A stretch of DNA of 64,000 bases. Origin: Paramesorhizobium salinisoli (GTDB taxonomy: Bacteria; Pseudomonadota; Alphaproteobacteria; Rhizobiales; Rhizobiaceae). Below are positions 28,246 to 36,803 of this stretch, piece by piece (position 1 is the first letter of the stretch; the number at the start of each line of letters is the position of its first letter). The notes beneath the pieces were generated by a model. That model saw only the letters and a program-made list of their open reading frames with translations, was not told where the DNA came from and did no database searches. The stretch covers positions 186,001 to 250,000 of the forward strand of contig NZ_QOZG01000006.1 of NCBI RefSeq assembly GCF_003335045.1, in the 5' to 3' direction. Both the position numbers and the translations under genes were made by a program.

Positions 28246-28977
28246 TCAGCCATTCAGTCCGGTTCGGCGCAGGATGACGTTTTCTCCGTCTTCGAATGCG
28301 AAGTCGGAACGCACCTGCAGGAACTCGTCCGTAGCCGTTCGGCATCCTCCGTAATCATGATAATCATCGATCAAAATGACGCCTCCTGGGCTTATCCGGT
28401 CTGCCAGGCTGTTCAGGCAGAATCTGACCGGATCATACCAGTCGCAGTCGATGTGGGCGAAGGCGAATTTTTTGATCTCCGCCACCGGCAGCGTGTCCTC
28501 GAACAAGCCCTTGTGCAAGGTGACCATCGACCCGTCCACGGCAAGGCCATATTTCCCGAAGGAACTGCAGACTTCATCGTAGAGATTGTCGCGATAGCCA
28601 TAATAGAGATCGCCGCCGATACCTCGGGATTCCCTGCTCGCGATGGTTTTGTAACGATCCTTTGCTTTCTCGCCGTCCTTGGCGGAGGTTGGTGGAGGGA
28701 TCATTCCGAAAACATCGAAGCCGTGAAAGCCGCGTCCATGGCGGGTTGCTTCCTGGGAAAGGATGATTGCGCTTCCGCCCAGCGCAATGCCAAATTCGGC
28801 TATGTCACCGGGCACGTTGTTTTGCAGAACCTGCTTCAGGGTTGTTTCTAGACGTCTTAATTTCCAGGGCGAAAGATATGTAAGGCGGTCACGCCGCACC
28901 GAGCGCGCCGTAGCGCTCAATCGGGACGTTTCAACCATGTGGCGCGTACGCCAGACAAAGGAACTCAGATAGGCCAT
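28246..28977 (-). CDS. TylF/MycF-like O-methyltransferase
   Basis: 243-residue SAM-dependent methyltransferase of the macrocin O-methyltransferase group. The SAM loop VPGDIAEFGIALGGSA, GFDVFG and metal-site aspartates in AHIDCDWYDP and ILIDDYHDYGG are visible. GGAGGAAAA before ATG 28977 decides the start, although the frame stays open upstream (GTG 29058 is possible). Relatives methylate sugars on macrolides, and many act on exopolysaccharide or unknown small molecules. Neighbours on the same strand are an ABM monooxygenase and a DapA-like lyase, but no polyketide genes are present. Confidence 0.85.
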   Translation of the reverse strand: MAYLSSFVWRTRHMVETSRLSATARSVRRDRLTYLSPWKLRRLETTLKQVLQNNVPGDIAEFGIALGGSAIILSQEATRHGRGFHGFDVFGMIPPPTSAKDGEKAKDRYKTIASRESRGIGGDLYYGYRDNLYDEVCSSFGKYGLAVDGSMVTLHKGLFEDTLPVAEIKKFAFAHIDCDWYDPVRFCLNSLADRISPGGVILIDDYHDYGGCRTATDEFLQVRSDFAFEDGENVILRRTGLNG

Positions 28978-29125
28978 TTTTCCTCCTGAACCTCCACCCT
29001 CTTCTTTATCGACCGGCGCGCCAAGAGGCGCAACCGTCCAACCGAGCACGGCATTCACAATTTGCCGCAACGCAGGGCAGAACGTTATCGCTTCCGGCGG
29101 CTCGAAAATCCACGCAGGACATTCC

Positions 29126-29425
29126 TCACGTCTGGCGTGGATCTCCCACCTCGTAGACGCGCAAATTGCGATCGCCAATCCCAAGCCCCGGCCACGCCGA
29201 GCGCCATGCGGCAATGTGATCGGATGCAAAGTGGCGATCAAGCGCTTGCTGATCGCGCCAGATTTCCTTCACGTGGATCAGGCCGGGCTCAAGCACATCT
29301 TCCGCATAGCTATATTCTTCGCAACCGTCTTCGGCACGGCTTGCCAAAACCATATGTGCCATGGCCGGCCGGGCTTTGACGAGATTTTCCGGTGGCAAAC
29401 GCACTGTACCGACGATCAACAACAT
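29126..29425 (-). CDS. antibiotic biosynthesis monooxygenase (ABM/YgiN-like) domain protein
   Basis: 99-residue dimeric ferredoxin-like-fold protein. The opening MLLIVGTVRLPPENLVKARP and the HVKEIWRDQQALDRHFASDH core are typical of putative quinol monooxygenases. It lies 54 bp downstream of an HxlR-type regulator on the same strand, so the two are probably cotranscribed. HxlR proteins often sense quinones or electrophiles, which fits a quinol-modifying partner. The exact substrate is unknown. Confidence 0.85.
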   Translation of the reverse strand: MLLIVGTVRLPPENLVKARPAMAHMVLASRAEDGCEEYSYAEDVLEPGLIHVKEIWRDQQALDRHFASDHIAAWRSAWPGLGIGDRNLRVYEVGDPRQT

Positions 29426-29479
29426 CTGGTCATCTTCTCATTCAATGTAACGCGGTTTCATGGCGCCCAGACGACAAAT

Positions 29480-29935
29480 TCAGGGACTGTCGGTATCGGC
29501 TATCTTGATGATGAGCGCTTCATCTGGCCCTATGGGGCGCCCGTCCTCGGTGTGGATACCGATGCGCACATCTTTTCCCGTGGCTCGCTCAACGAGACGC
29601 GAGTGCTTCTCTCCCGGAGCGAAGAGATGGCGTTCGCCGAACTGCCTGAGCGCCACCATCACCGGGAAGAGATCGCGGCCCATTGGAGTGAGCCTATATT
29701 CCTGGCGAGCGCCACCATCGGCGGGAACGGCTTCGAGAATGCCGCGCTCGGTGAGGGTGCGTAGCCGGCTTGCAAGAATGTTCTTGGCGATGCCGAGGCT
29801 TTTCTGAAATTCACCAAAGCGGGTCAGCCCGTCGAACGCATCGCGGACGATCAGTAGCGACCACCAATCGCCGATCACGTCAAGTGAACGGGCGCTTGGA
29901 CAATAATTTCCCTTGTGGCTTTTTCGCTTGACCAT
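29480..29935 (-). CDS. HxlR-family transcriptional regulator
   Basis: 151 residues with the HxlR winged helix: CPSARSLDVIGDWWSLLIVRDAFDGLTRF in parts, a single early cysteine, LASRLRTLTERGIL recognition helix and EYRLTPMGRDLFPVM wing. The first cysteine (near residue 12) is the usual redox-sensing position. It is divergent from an MFS pump, with AAAACCAAT-type half-sites between. It likely represses the pump and itself with the ABM gene downstream. Confidence 0.9.
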   Translation of the reverse strand: MVKRKSHKGNYCPSARSLDVIGDWWSLLIVRDAFDGLTRFGEFQKSLGIAKNILASRLRTLTERGILEAVPADGGARQEYRLTPMGRDLFPVMVALRQFGERHLFAPGEKHSRLVERATGKDVRIGIHTEDGRPIGPDEALIIKIADTDSP

Positions 29936-29982
29936 GGCGTCTTCCTGCCCGCTCCTCGGGGCTGTTTCAGCAGTTGCATAAT

Positions 29983-30027
29983 AAAACCAATCCTGCTAGC
30001 AATCAATTGGTTTTAACATGAAACCAA
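29983..30027. promoter_or_regulatory. three half-site operator between HxlR regulator and MFS pump
   Basis: AAAACCAAT (29983-29991) pairs with ATTGGTTTT (30006-30014) over a 14-bp spacer. The second arm also pairs, as TTGGTTT (30007-30013), with AAACCAA (30021-30027) over 7 bp. The middle arm is shared, giving two overlapping dyads. It lies 48 bp before the regulator start and directly before the MFS start. Confidence 0.65.
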
Positions 30028-30045
30028 ACTTGCACGGAGTTGGTC

Positions 30046-31314
30046 ATGCAAATGGATCTGGACACGGCGCCCACCGGCGCCGCGAATGCACATGCGCGCC
30101 CTGATGTGAATACCACGGAGCAGGGGGATGGCACCATCACATCCGGCAATGCCGATGCGTCGCTCTCCCGCTCTGTCACATTGCTCTTCGCCATTGCGAG
30201 CGGGCTCGCCGTTGCCAATGCGTATTTCGCCCATCCGCTGCTCGATGTGATGGCTGAAGACCTGGATCTGTCGCCCGCGACGGTCGGTCTCGTGGTCGGC
30301 GCCACGCAGGTCGGCTACGGTCTTGGCCTCATATTCCTCGTGCCTGTCGGCGATCTTGTTGATCGGCGCAAGCTGGTGATTGTCCAGTCCCTGTTGTCGG
30401 TCCTGGCGCTCGTCTGCGTCGGCTTCGCCCCGACAGGCGCCGCGCTCCTCGCCGCGATGGCCGCGATGGGATTCTTCGCCGTCGTCACGCAGGCTTTTGT
30501 CGCCTACGCGGCGAGCCTGGCGCGGCCGGCGGAGCGCGGGGAGGTCGTCGGGACGGTGACGAGCGGCATTGTTATCGGCATTCTGCTTGCCCGTACCGTT
30601 GCCGGGTTTCTCGTCGATGTCTCGGGTTGGCGCACAGTCTATTTCCTGTCCGCCGCGCTCACCCTTGTCATTGCCGGGCTTCTCTTCCGGATGCTGCCTG
30701 CGCAGGAGAAGCGTGGCGACCCCATGCCCTATCCCAGGCTTATCGGTTCGCTCTTCACGCTCTTCCTGCAGGAGCGAGTGCTGCGCATCCGCGCCATTCT
30801 GGCGATGTTGATCTTTGCCGACGTCACGACATTGCTGACGCCGCTGGTTCTGCCGCTCAGCGCACCGCCTTATTCGCTCTCCCATACGGCCATCGGACTC
30901 TTCGGCCTTGCCGGTGTTGCAGGCGCACTCGGTGCTGCGCGGGCGGGACGCTGGGCCGATCAGGGTCTCGGCGAGCGCGTTACCGGCATCGCGCTTGCGT
31001 TAATGCTCGTCTCTTGGCTGCCGATCGCGCTGCTTGCGCACTCGATCCTATGGCTCATACTGGGCGTGGTTATCCTCGACTTCGGTCTGCAGGCCGTACA
31101 TGTGACCAACCAGGGGCTGATCTACCGGGCGAGGCCGGAGGCGCAAAGCCGGCTTACCGCCGCCTATATGGTGTTCTACTCGATCGGCAGTGCGCTGGGC
31201 GCTTCATGCTCCACATGGGTCTATGCCCATGCGGGCTGGACGGGCGTGTGCCTGCTGGGCGCTTTCTTCGCGGCTTCCGCGCTGCTGTTCTGGTCGGCGA
31301 CACTCCGCCGGTAG
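30046..31314 (+). CDS. MFS efflux transporter
   Basis: 422 residues with twelve predicted hydrophobic segments. A long polar N-terminus (TAPTGAANAHARPDVNTTEQ) precedes the first span at about residue 45. The motif PVGDLVDRRKLVIVQ after the second span is the classic MFS loop 2-3 signature. Context (divergent HxlR and ABM) points to export of a quinone-like or other toxic compound. ATG 30046 is the start, preceded by a weak GGAG. It converges with the LacI gene 8 bp away. Confidence 0.88.
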   Translation: MQMDLDTAPTGAANAHARPDVNTTEQGDGTITSGNADASLSRSVTLLFAIASGLAVANAYFAHPLLDVMAEDLDLSPATVGLVVGATQVGYGLGLIFLVPVGDLVDRRKLVIVQSLLSVLALVCVGFAPTGAALLAAMAAMGFFAVVTQAFVAYAASLARPAERGEVVGTVTSGIVIGILLARTVAGFLVDVSGWRTVYFLSAALTLVIAGLLFRMLPAQEKRGDPMPYPRLIGSLFTLFLQERVLRIRAILAMLIFADVTTLLTPLVLPLSAPPYSLSHTAIGLFGLAGVAGALGAARAGRWADQGLGERVTGIALALMLVSWLPIALLAHSILWLILGVVILDFGLQAVHVTNQGLIYRARPEAQSRLTAAYMVFYSIGSALGASCSTWVYAHAGWTGVCLLGAFFAASALLFWSATLRR

Positions 31315-31322
31315 GAGCATTG

Positions 31323-32405
31323 TCAGCTCCCGGGAATCGACGTCGACGCGTGCGCAGTGCCGGCGCCCGGTACCGTCCGGTCACTTTCACCGGGCACCAG
31401 TTCCATCGGCCAGATCAGCGCGACCCTTTCGGGGGGATACTGACCAGCAAAGGCCGGCAGTGTCGAAAGCAGGGCTTCGGCCAGTTTGATGCCGAGATCG
31501 CGCAGCGAAATCCGGAAGCAGGTCAACGTGGGCGACAGGAACCGGCTTTGGGTGCTTTCGCGAAAGCCGATCACCGCAATATCGCGCCCCGGATGAATTC
31601 CGGCCTCGTAGAGACGCCGGTAAAGGCCGATGGCCATGTTCTCGTTGACGAGAATGATCGCTGTCGGCATGGGTTTTTGCGCAAGGAGCGCGGATGCAAC
31701 CTGATAACCGCCTTCTTCATGGCCATTGGCGGGCAGCACAAGCCCGGGATCGAAATCGATGCCGCTGGCCGCCAGCGCGCGTTTATAGCCGTCAAGAAAA
31801 AGATAGCCGAGGTTGAGATCGCTCGCCGGTGTACCGATCGCGATCCGCCGGTGCCCGAATCCGACCAGGCGCTCGACGGCGGTGGCGGCCACGCCTTCGA
31901 AATCAAGGTCGATCCAAGGATAGTCGCCCTTCGTCGCGCTGCGTCCGAGTGCGACGAAGGGGATATTGCGTTCAAGGAGAAAATCGATGCGGGGGTCGTT
32001 CCGCGCTGTTGCCGAAATAATCAGTCCATCGACGAAGCGCCGGGCGACCACGCGGTTGAGATAGGAAGCAGGGTCTTCATCCGTTCCGCAGAGCAGGGCG
32101 ACCAGATCGAGATGATGACGGCGAAAGACCGATTGGACACCTTCGAACACCGGCATGAAGAAGCTGCCACCACCATCGACGGTTTCTATGGTCGATTCGA
32201 TCATGAAGCCGATCGTGTTTGTCGTTCCCTGGCGAAGGCTGCGCCCGGACTGATTGGGCACATAGCCAAGCCGTTTGGCCGCCTCCAGCACACGTTCGCG
32301 CGTCTCCGCATTGACGTCCGCCTTGCCGTTCAAGGCGCGTGAGACGGTTCCGATAGAGATGTCGAGATGGCGGGCAAGATCCCGAATGCTCACGGTTTTC
32401 TCCAA
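31323..32405 (-). CDS. LacI-family repressor of the inositol/sugar-type operon at 32.5 kb
   Basis: 360 residues: helix-turn-helix VSIRDLARHLDISIGTVSRALNG, hinge helix (GRSLRQGTTNTIGFMI) and a two-lobed effector domain. It is divergent from a dehydrogenase-isomerase-ABC operon. A perfect CGTAAACGTTTACG palindrome lies 80 bp from its start and overlaps the start site of that operon. The effector is probably the imported sugar or an oxidised product. Confidence 0.92.
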   Translation of the reverse strand: MEKTVSIRDLARHLDISIGTVSRALNGKADVNAETRERVLEAAKRLGYVPNQSGRSLRQGTTNTIGFMIESTIETVDGGGSFFMPVFEGVQSVFRRHHLDLVALLCGTDEDPASYLNRVVARRFVDGLIISATARNDPRIDFLLERNIPFVALGRSATKGDYPWIDLDFEGVAATAVERLVGFGHRRIAIGTPASDLNLGYLFLDGYKRALAASGIDFDPGLVLPANGHEEGGYQVASALLAQKPMPTAIILVNENMAIGLYRRLYEAGIHPGRDIAVIGFRESTQSRFLSPTLTCFRISLRDLGIKLAEALLSTLPAFAGQYPPERVALIWPMELVPGESDRTVPGAGTAHASTSIPGS

Positions 32406-32455
32406 TAGAGGTAGGGCAAGAAAGGCCTCCGGTCATAAAGCACTGAAAAGAGGGA

Positions 32456-32498
32456 TTGACAAAAACAAATCGATATACTGTTATCGTAAACGTTTACG
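32456..32498 (+). promoter_or_regulatory. sigma-70 promoter with overlapping LacI operator
   Basis: TTGACA (32456-32461), 17 bp, TGTTAT (32479-32484), then directly the perfect palindrome CGTAAACGTTTACG (32485-32498). The palindrome covers the expected transcription start, so bound repressor would block initiation. The dehydrogenase gene starts 60 bp further on. Confidence 0.75.
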
Positions 32499-32557
32499 GA
32501 AGGCATTTGCAACCACTTAAAACGGTTTAACAATGGCTTCCTTGGGAGGAGAGGAAA

Positions 32558-33580
32558 ATGCAGCGTGCCGTCTTAGTCGGCTGCGGAGCCATGAGTAAAG
32601 CATGGTTCGAAGCTATCAGGACCATTGGCGATATCGACATCGTGGGGATCGTCGATCTTGACGTCGAAAGAGCCAGGGCGCGCGCTGGGGAATTCGATCT
32701 CGCCACGGCCGTTGTTTCCCACGATCTAGCAACAGTACTGGCAAAGACCGCGCCGGATCTTCTCTTCGATGTCGTCGTTCCGGGCGCCCGTCATGCCACC
32801 GTTGCCGCCGGGCTCGATGCCGGTTGCCATGTGCTGTCGGAAAAACCGATGGCCGAAACGCTCAATGAGGCGCGCGATCTCATCCGGCGGGCACAGGAAG
32901 CTGGCCGTATCCACGCTGTTGTCCAGAACCGCCGCTATATCCCGCAGATCCGGCGTATCGCCCGGTTGATCCGTTCGGGCGCGATTGGCGAGGTGACCAG
33001 CCTGCATTGCGATTTTTTCCTCGCACCGCATTTCGGCGGGTTTCGTGAAGAGATGCGGCATGTGCTTTTCCACGATATGGCGATCCATACATTCGATGCC
33101 GCTCGCCTCTTCGCCAATGAGACGGCGAGCGCCGTCTATGCCAGGGAGTGGGAGCCAACCAACTCCTGGTACCGCCAGGGATCCTCTGCGGCGGCGATCT
33201 TCGAGTTTTCCAACGGTACCGTCTTTACCTACCGCGGCAGCTGGTGCGCCGACGGCCTGCCAACGAGCTGGGAAAGCGCCTGGCGCATCGTGGGAAGCAA
33301 GGGGACGCTCCTATGGGACGGGTATGACGACATACAGGCCGAAGCCGTCACCTCCGGCAAAGACGGCCTGTTCTCCGAGGTGGTCGCCATCGAGATCCCT
33401 CCCCTCGATGCATCCGACCGCGTGGGCGGCCACCTCGGAGTGTTGCAGGATTTTATCGCCGCGACACGCGGTGGTTCCACGCCTGAGACGGTGGGCAGCG
33501 AAAATATCAAGAGCCTCGCAATGGTGTTCGGCGCGATCGACAGCGCGGAAACCGGGCGGCGCATCGAAATCACGATCTAA
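32558..33580 (+). CDS. Gfo/Idh/MocA-family NAD(P)-dependent sugar dehydrogenase
   Basis: 340 residues. The N-terminal Rossmann fold has the GCGAMSKAW loop, Asp in IVDLDVE for the cofactor ribose, and the family's EKPMAET motif near residue 95, with the catalytic lysine. The C-terminal beta-sheet domain holds HDMAIHTFDAARLFAN, matching the GxHxxD-like site. It is the first gene of an operon with an isomerase and a sugar ABC importer. It probably oxidises the imported sugar or cyclitol. Confidence 0.88.
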   Translation: MQRAVLVGCGAMSKAWFEAIRTIGDIDIVGIVDLDVERARARAGEFDLATAVVSHDLATVLAKTAPDLLFDVVVPGARHATVAAGLDAGCHVLSEKPMAETLNEARDLIRRAQEAGRIHAVVQNRRYIPQIRRIARLIRSGAIGEVTSLHCDFFLAPHFGGFREEMRHVLFHDMAIHTFDAARLFANETASAVYAREWEPTNSWYRQGSSAAAIFEFSNGTVFTYRGSWCADGLPTSWESAWRIVGSKGTLLWDGYDDIQAEAVTSGKDGLFSEVVAIEIPPLDASDRVGGHLGVLQDFIAATRGGSTPETVGSENIKSLAMVFGAIDSAETGRRIEITI

Positions 33581-33591
33581 GGAGTTTCGAA

Positions 33592-34488
33592 TTGAGCGAT
33601 CCGGCAAAATCCATCCGCATCGGCACGATGATCAAGGCCAATGCGCCCGATCCCGCGGCCTATGTGAAGAGCATCCTGCCGCACGGTTTCGAAAGCATCG
33701 AACCCTTCTTCTGGCAGGTGATGAACAAGGATCTGCCGACGCTCGCGTCGCAACTGAAAGAGGCGATCGGCGACAAGGATGTGACCATCTCCACGCTCGG
33801 CATGTTCGGCAACCCTCTTGAAGAGACCGAGATCGACAGGGAAACGCTGAAGGGATGGGAGGCGCTGATCGACCACGCGCATCTTTTCGGCGCAACCACG
33901 ATCGCGGGATTCACCGGACGGGTGCGCGGCAAACCGATCGAGGAAAGCCTGCCGCGTTTCCGCCAAGTCTGGACGGAGCTTTCGAAACGCGCAGCCGACA
34001 AGGGCATCAGGCTGGCATTCGAGAACTGCGCCATGGACGGCAATTGGGCGAGCGGCGACTGGAATATCGCGCATAATCCGGACGCCTGGGAGATGATGTT
34101 CAACGAGGTTCCCGCCGACAATCTCGGCCTCGAATGGGAGCCCTGCCACCAGATGGTCTATCTGATCGATCCCTTGCCGCAGATCCGCAAATGGGCGCAT
34201 AAGTTTTTCCATGTCCATGGCAAGGACGCGACCATTCGCTGGGATGTCATCCGTGAACATGGGATATTCGGCAAGGAGGCGTTCGTCTTCATGCGCTCGC
34301 CGGGCTTTGGCGATACCAACTGGACGGACGTCATCTCCGAACTGCGTCTGGCGGGCTGGTCGGGCTCGATCGACATCGAAGGCTGGCATGATCCGGTCTA
34401 TCGCGGCGATCTCGAAATGACCGGTCAGGTCCATTCGCTCAACTATCTCAAGCAATGCCGTGGCGGCGATTTCGTCGCCACTCCCTGA
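33592..34488 (+). CDS. sugar phosphate isomerase/epimerase (xylose-isomerase-like TIM barrel)
   Basis: 298-residue TIM barrel. Metal-ligand candidates are Glu in LAFENCAMDGN, Glu in GLEWEPCHQMVYL, His in FFHVHGKDATI and Glu in SIDIEGWHDP. It begins with TTG 33592 after AAGGAG and lies 11 bp after the dehydrogenase gene. In similar operons such enzymes isomerise keto-sugars or keto-inositols produced by the dehydrogenase. The precise reaction is not known. Confidence 0.8.
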   Translation: MSDPAKSIRIGTMIKANAPDPAAYVKSILPHGFESIEPFFWQVMNKDLPTLASQLKEAIGDKDVTISTLGMFGNPLEETEIDRETLKGWEALIDHAHLFGATTIAGFTGRVRGKPIEESLPRFRQVWTELSKRAADKGIRLAFENCAMDGNWASGDWNIAHNPDAWEMMFNEVPADNLGLEWEPCHQMVYLIDPLPQIRKWAHKFFHVHGKDATIRWDVIREHGIFGKEAFVFMRSPGFGDTNWTDVISELRLAGWSGSIDIEGWHDPVYRGDLEMTGQVHSLNYLKQCRGGDFVATP

Positions 34489-34607
34489 TTTCCCGTCAAG
34501 GACCCGCTGCCGGACGGGATTTCCGGCATTGATGGAGGCAACCACCGGTCCAGCGCGCCGCCGAGAAGTGCGCAGACAGTATAAGCAACAAGAGGAGGAG
34601 AAGGCAG

Positions 34608-35819
34608 ATGAGACGCATCGTAAAATGGATGGCAGGCGCCGTGGCGCTGTTTTCAGCCGCTACCGCGCAGGCCGAGCCGGTAACGCTGGAAATCTGGACG
34701 ATCGACCGGCCGGACCAGTATATCTATCTGTTGAAGGACGAGTTCGAGCAGGCGCATCCCGATATCAAGCTCAATCTCAAGACGGTCCAGTTCCGCGACA
34801 TGGTCAACGATCTGGCGCGCGCCACGGCAACGGGTGAAGGGCCCGATGTCACCTATATCGATAATCCGGAGGTGGCGCTTTTCGCCTCGCGCGGACTGCT
34901 GCTCGACCTGACGCCGATGATCGAGAATTCGAAAATCGTCAAGAAGGAGGATATTTTCCCCGGACCGCTCGCGTCGGTGACCTGGGACGGCAAGATCTAC
35001 GGCCTTCCGCGCGGCGCCAATACAATCGCCCTTTATTACAATGCCGATATGTTCAAGGCGAAGGGCCTCGATCCGGACAAGCCGCCACGGACATGGGACG
35101 AACTCTACGACGCGGCGAAAAAACTCAACGATCCGGCCAAGAACGTCTATGGCCTCGCTTTTTCCGCCGTTGCCACGGAGGAGGGGACATTCCAGTTCCT
35201 GCCCTGGCTGCAGATGACTGGCGGCGACTATAACAAGGTCGATACCGAAGGCGGCGCCAAAGTCCTGGAATTCTGGGGCAAGCTGCTTGACGAGAAGCTC
35301 GCTTCTCCCGACACGCTGATCCGCGGTCAGTACGATTCCTTCGCCACCTTCAATGCGGGCAATGCTGCCATGGCCATTTCCGGTCCGTGGGAATTGCCCC
35401 GCATGTCGAAGGACGCGAAGTTCGATTATCGCGCGACATTGCTCCCCGTTCCCTATGATGGCGCGCCGCGCGCATCGGCGTTGGGCGAAGGCGACAATGT
35501 GATCCTGGCCAACTCGAAGCATCCGAAAGAGGCCTTCATCCTGCTCGAATGGCTCCATTCGAAAATGCCGGAAGTCTGGAACCGCTTCGGCTTTCTGCCT
35601 GCTTCCAAGGTGCAGATCGACAATCCGCAGGCGCCGAAGATCTATGCAGTCTTCGAAGAGAGCATGAAATATGCGCGCAACCGCGGCCCGCATCCGGAGT
35701 GGCCGAAAATCTCCAAGGCGATCTACACTGCCATCCAGTCGTCCCTGACGCATCAAAGCGATCCGAAGACCGCGCTCGCCGCGGCGCAAAAGCAGATCGA
35801 TGCGGTGCTGAGTAAATAA
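34608..35819 (+). CDS. sugar ABC transporter extracellular binding protein, family 1
   Basis: 403 residues with signal peptide (cleavage after residue 22, AQA-EP). The mature protein follows the UgpB/MalE-type layout: LEIWTIDRPDQYIYLLKDEF, TYIDNPEVALFASRGLLLDLTP in parts, GLPRGANTIALYYNAD, and a FNAGNAAMAISGPWE ligand-side loop. GGAGGAG precedes ATG 34608. A short stem-loop (34508-34528) lies in the 119-bp gap upstream and two lie downstream. It defines the substrate of the importer; a mono- or oligosaccharide is expected. Confidence 0.9.
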   Translation: MRRIVKWMAGAVALFSAATAQAEPVTLEIWTIDRPDQYIYLLKDEFEQAHPDIKLNLKTVQFRDMVNDLARATATGEGPDVTYIDNPEVALFASRGLLLDLTPMIENSKIVKKEDIFPGPLASVTWDGKIYGLPRGANTIALYYNADMFKAKGLDPDKPPRTWDELYDAAKKLNDPAKNVYGLAFSAVATEEGTFQFLPWLQMTGGDYNKVDTEGGAKVLEFWGKLLDEKLASPDTLIRGQYDSFATFNAGNAAMAISGPWELPRMSKDAKFDYRATLLPVPYDGAPRASALGEGDNVILANSKHPKEAFILLEWLHSKMPEVWNRFGFLPASKVQIDNPQAPKIYAVFEESMKYARNRGPHPEWPKISKAIYTAIQSSLTHQSDPKTALAAAQKQIDAVLSK

Positions 35820-35860
35820 AGCCGATATGGCTTTCCCTCTCCGTAAAATGGCGGGGAGGG
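35818..35860 (+). terminator. two intercistronic stem-loops after the binding-protein gene
   Basis: AAAGCC/GGCTTT (35818-35834) is followed directly by CCCTCTCCG/CGGGGAGGG (35835-35860, one G-U pair). Both lie between the binding-protein stop and the permease start. Without a U-tract, partial attenuation or mRNA protection is more likely than full termination. Confidence 0.45.
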
Positions 35861-35889
35861 GGTGGAGCAGGAGGCGGGGAGGAGAATCC

Positions 35890-36792
35890 GTGCAAGGCAT
35901 CATCAGGACGATCCGGGACGGTAGCGGGTTCGATATCCTTCTGCTATCGCTCGCCCTTATCTATCTCGTGACGTTTTCAGCGTTTCCCATCATCTACAAC
36001 ATCATCATGTCGCTTCAGACGGTCGACATGTTCACGATTGCTTCGTTCAACCGGCCCTTCGTCGGTTTGCAGAATTATTACGATATCCTGTCGCAGCCGA
36101 TCGCCTCTGCCGTCTTCTGGAACACGGTGAAGTTCGTCGTGCTCTCCATCGTATTCCAGCTATCGATAGGCTTCGGGCTGGCGCTCTTCTTTCAGCAGGA
36201 TTTTCCCGGCGCCTCCTATCTGCGCGGGCTGTTCCTCGCCGGATGGATCATGCCCGCGCTTGTCGTCGGCGCCATCTGGAAATGGCTGCTCGCCGGCGAT
36301 TTCGGCGTGATCAATTATATCTTGATGTCATCAGGCGTCACTGAAGACCGCATCTTCTGGCTTTCGAACCCTGATGTCGCGCTTTATGCCGTCATCATCG
36401 CCAATGTTTGGCTCGGCATCCCGTTCAATATGCTCCTCCTGTCGGTGGGGCTCGCCAGCATCCCGCGCGATGTCTATGAGGCGGCGGAACTGGATGGGGC
36501 GGGCGCGTTCGAGCGGTTCCGCTCGATCACGCTCCCGCTGATGCGGGCGCAGCTTGGCGCGGTCATTTCGCTGGGCGTTATCTTCACGTTGCAGCAATTC
36601 GACCTGATCGCAGCGCTGACTCAAGGGGGACCGGCGGATAGTTCCAATGTGGCGCAATACTGGTCTTGGCAGCTTTCGTTCCAGACTTACGAAATCTCGC
36701 TCGGCAGCGCCGTTTCGGTGCTGATGATCCTGTTCGTCATCGTGGTCGCCGCTGTCTATGTTCGCTCCACCCGCCACGAACACAGCTATTGA
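35890..36792 (+). CDS. sugar ABC transporter permease (MalF/UgpA type)
   Basis: 300 residues from GTG 35890, which follows GGAGGAG. The open frame extends to 35827, but that part overlaps a hairpin and looks non-coding. Six hydrophobic segments and the EAA loop DVYEAAELDGAGAFERFRSI in parts identify a MalF/UgpA-type permease. It pairs with the following permease and shares the ATPase at 37625. Confidence 0.88.
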   Translation: MQGIIRTIRDGSGFDILLLSLALIYLVTFSAFPIIYNIIMSLQTVDMFTIASFNRPFVGLQNYYDILSQPIASAVFWNTVKFVVLSIVFQLSIGFGLALFFQQDFPGASYLRGLFLAGWIMPALVVGAIWKWLLAGDFGVINYILMSSGVTEDRIFWLSNPDVALYAVIIANVWLGIPFNMLLLSVGLASIPRDVYEAAELDGAGAFERFRSITLPLMRAQLGAVISLGVIFTLQQFDLIAALTQGGPADSSNVAQYWSWQLSFQTYEISLGSAVSVLMILFVIVVAAVYVRSTRHEHSY

Positions 36793-36803
36793 GGAGAGAG
36801 CCG

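Noticed and set aside
28181-28345. N-terminal extension of the DapA-like protein
   Set aside because: It overlaps the methyltransferase end and is Arg-rich without homology-like pattern; TTG 28180 fits the family start.
30627-32342. 571-codon open frame on the plus strand
   Set aside because: It runs through the MFS gene in another frame and antisense through the LacI gene; both real genes have clear motifs.
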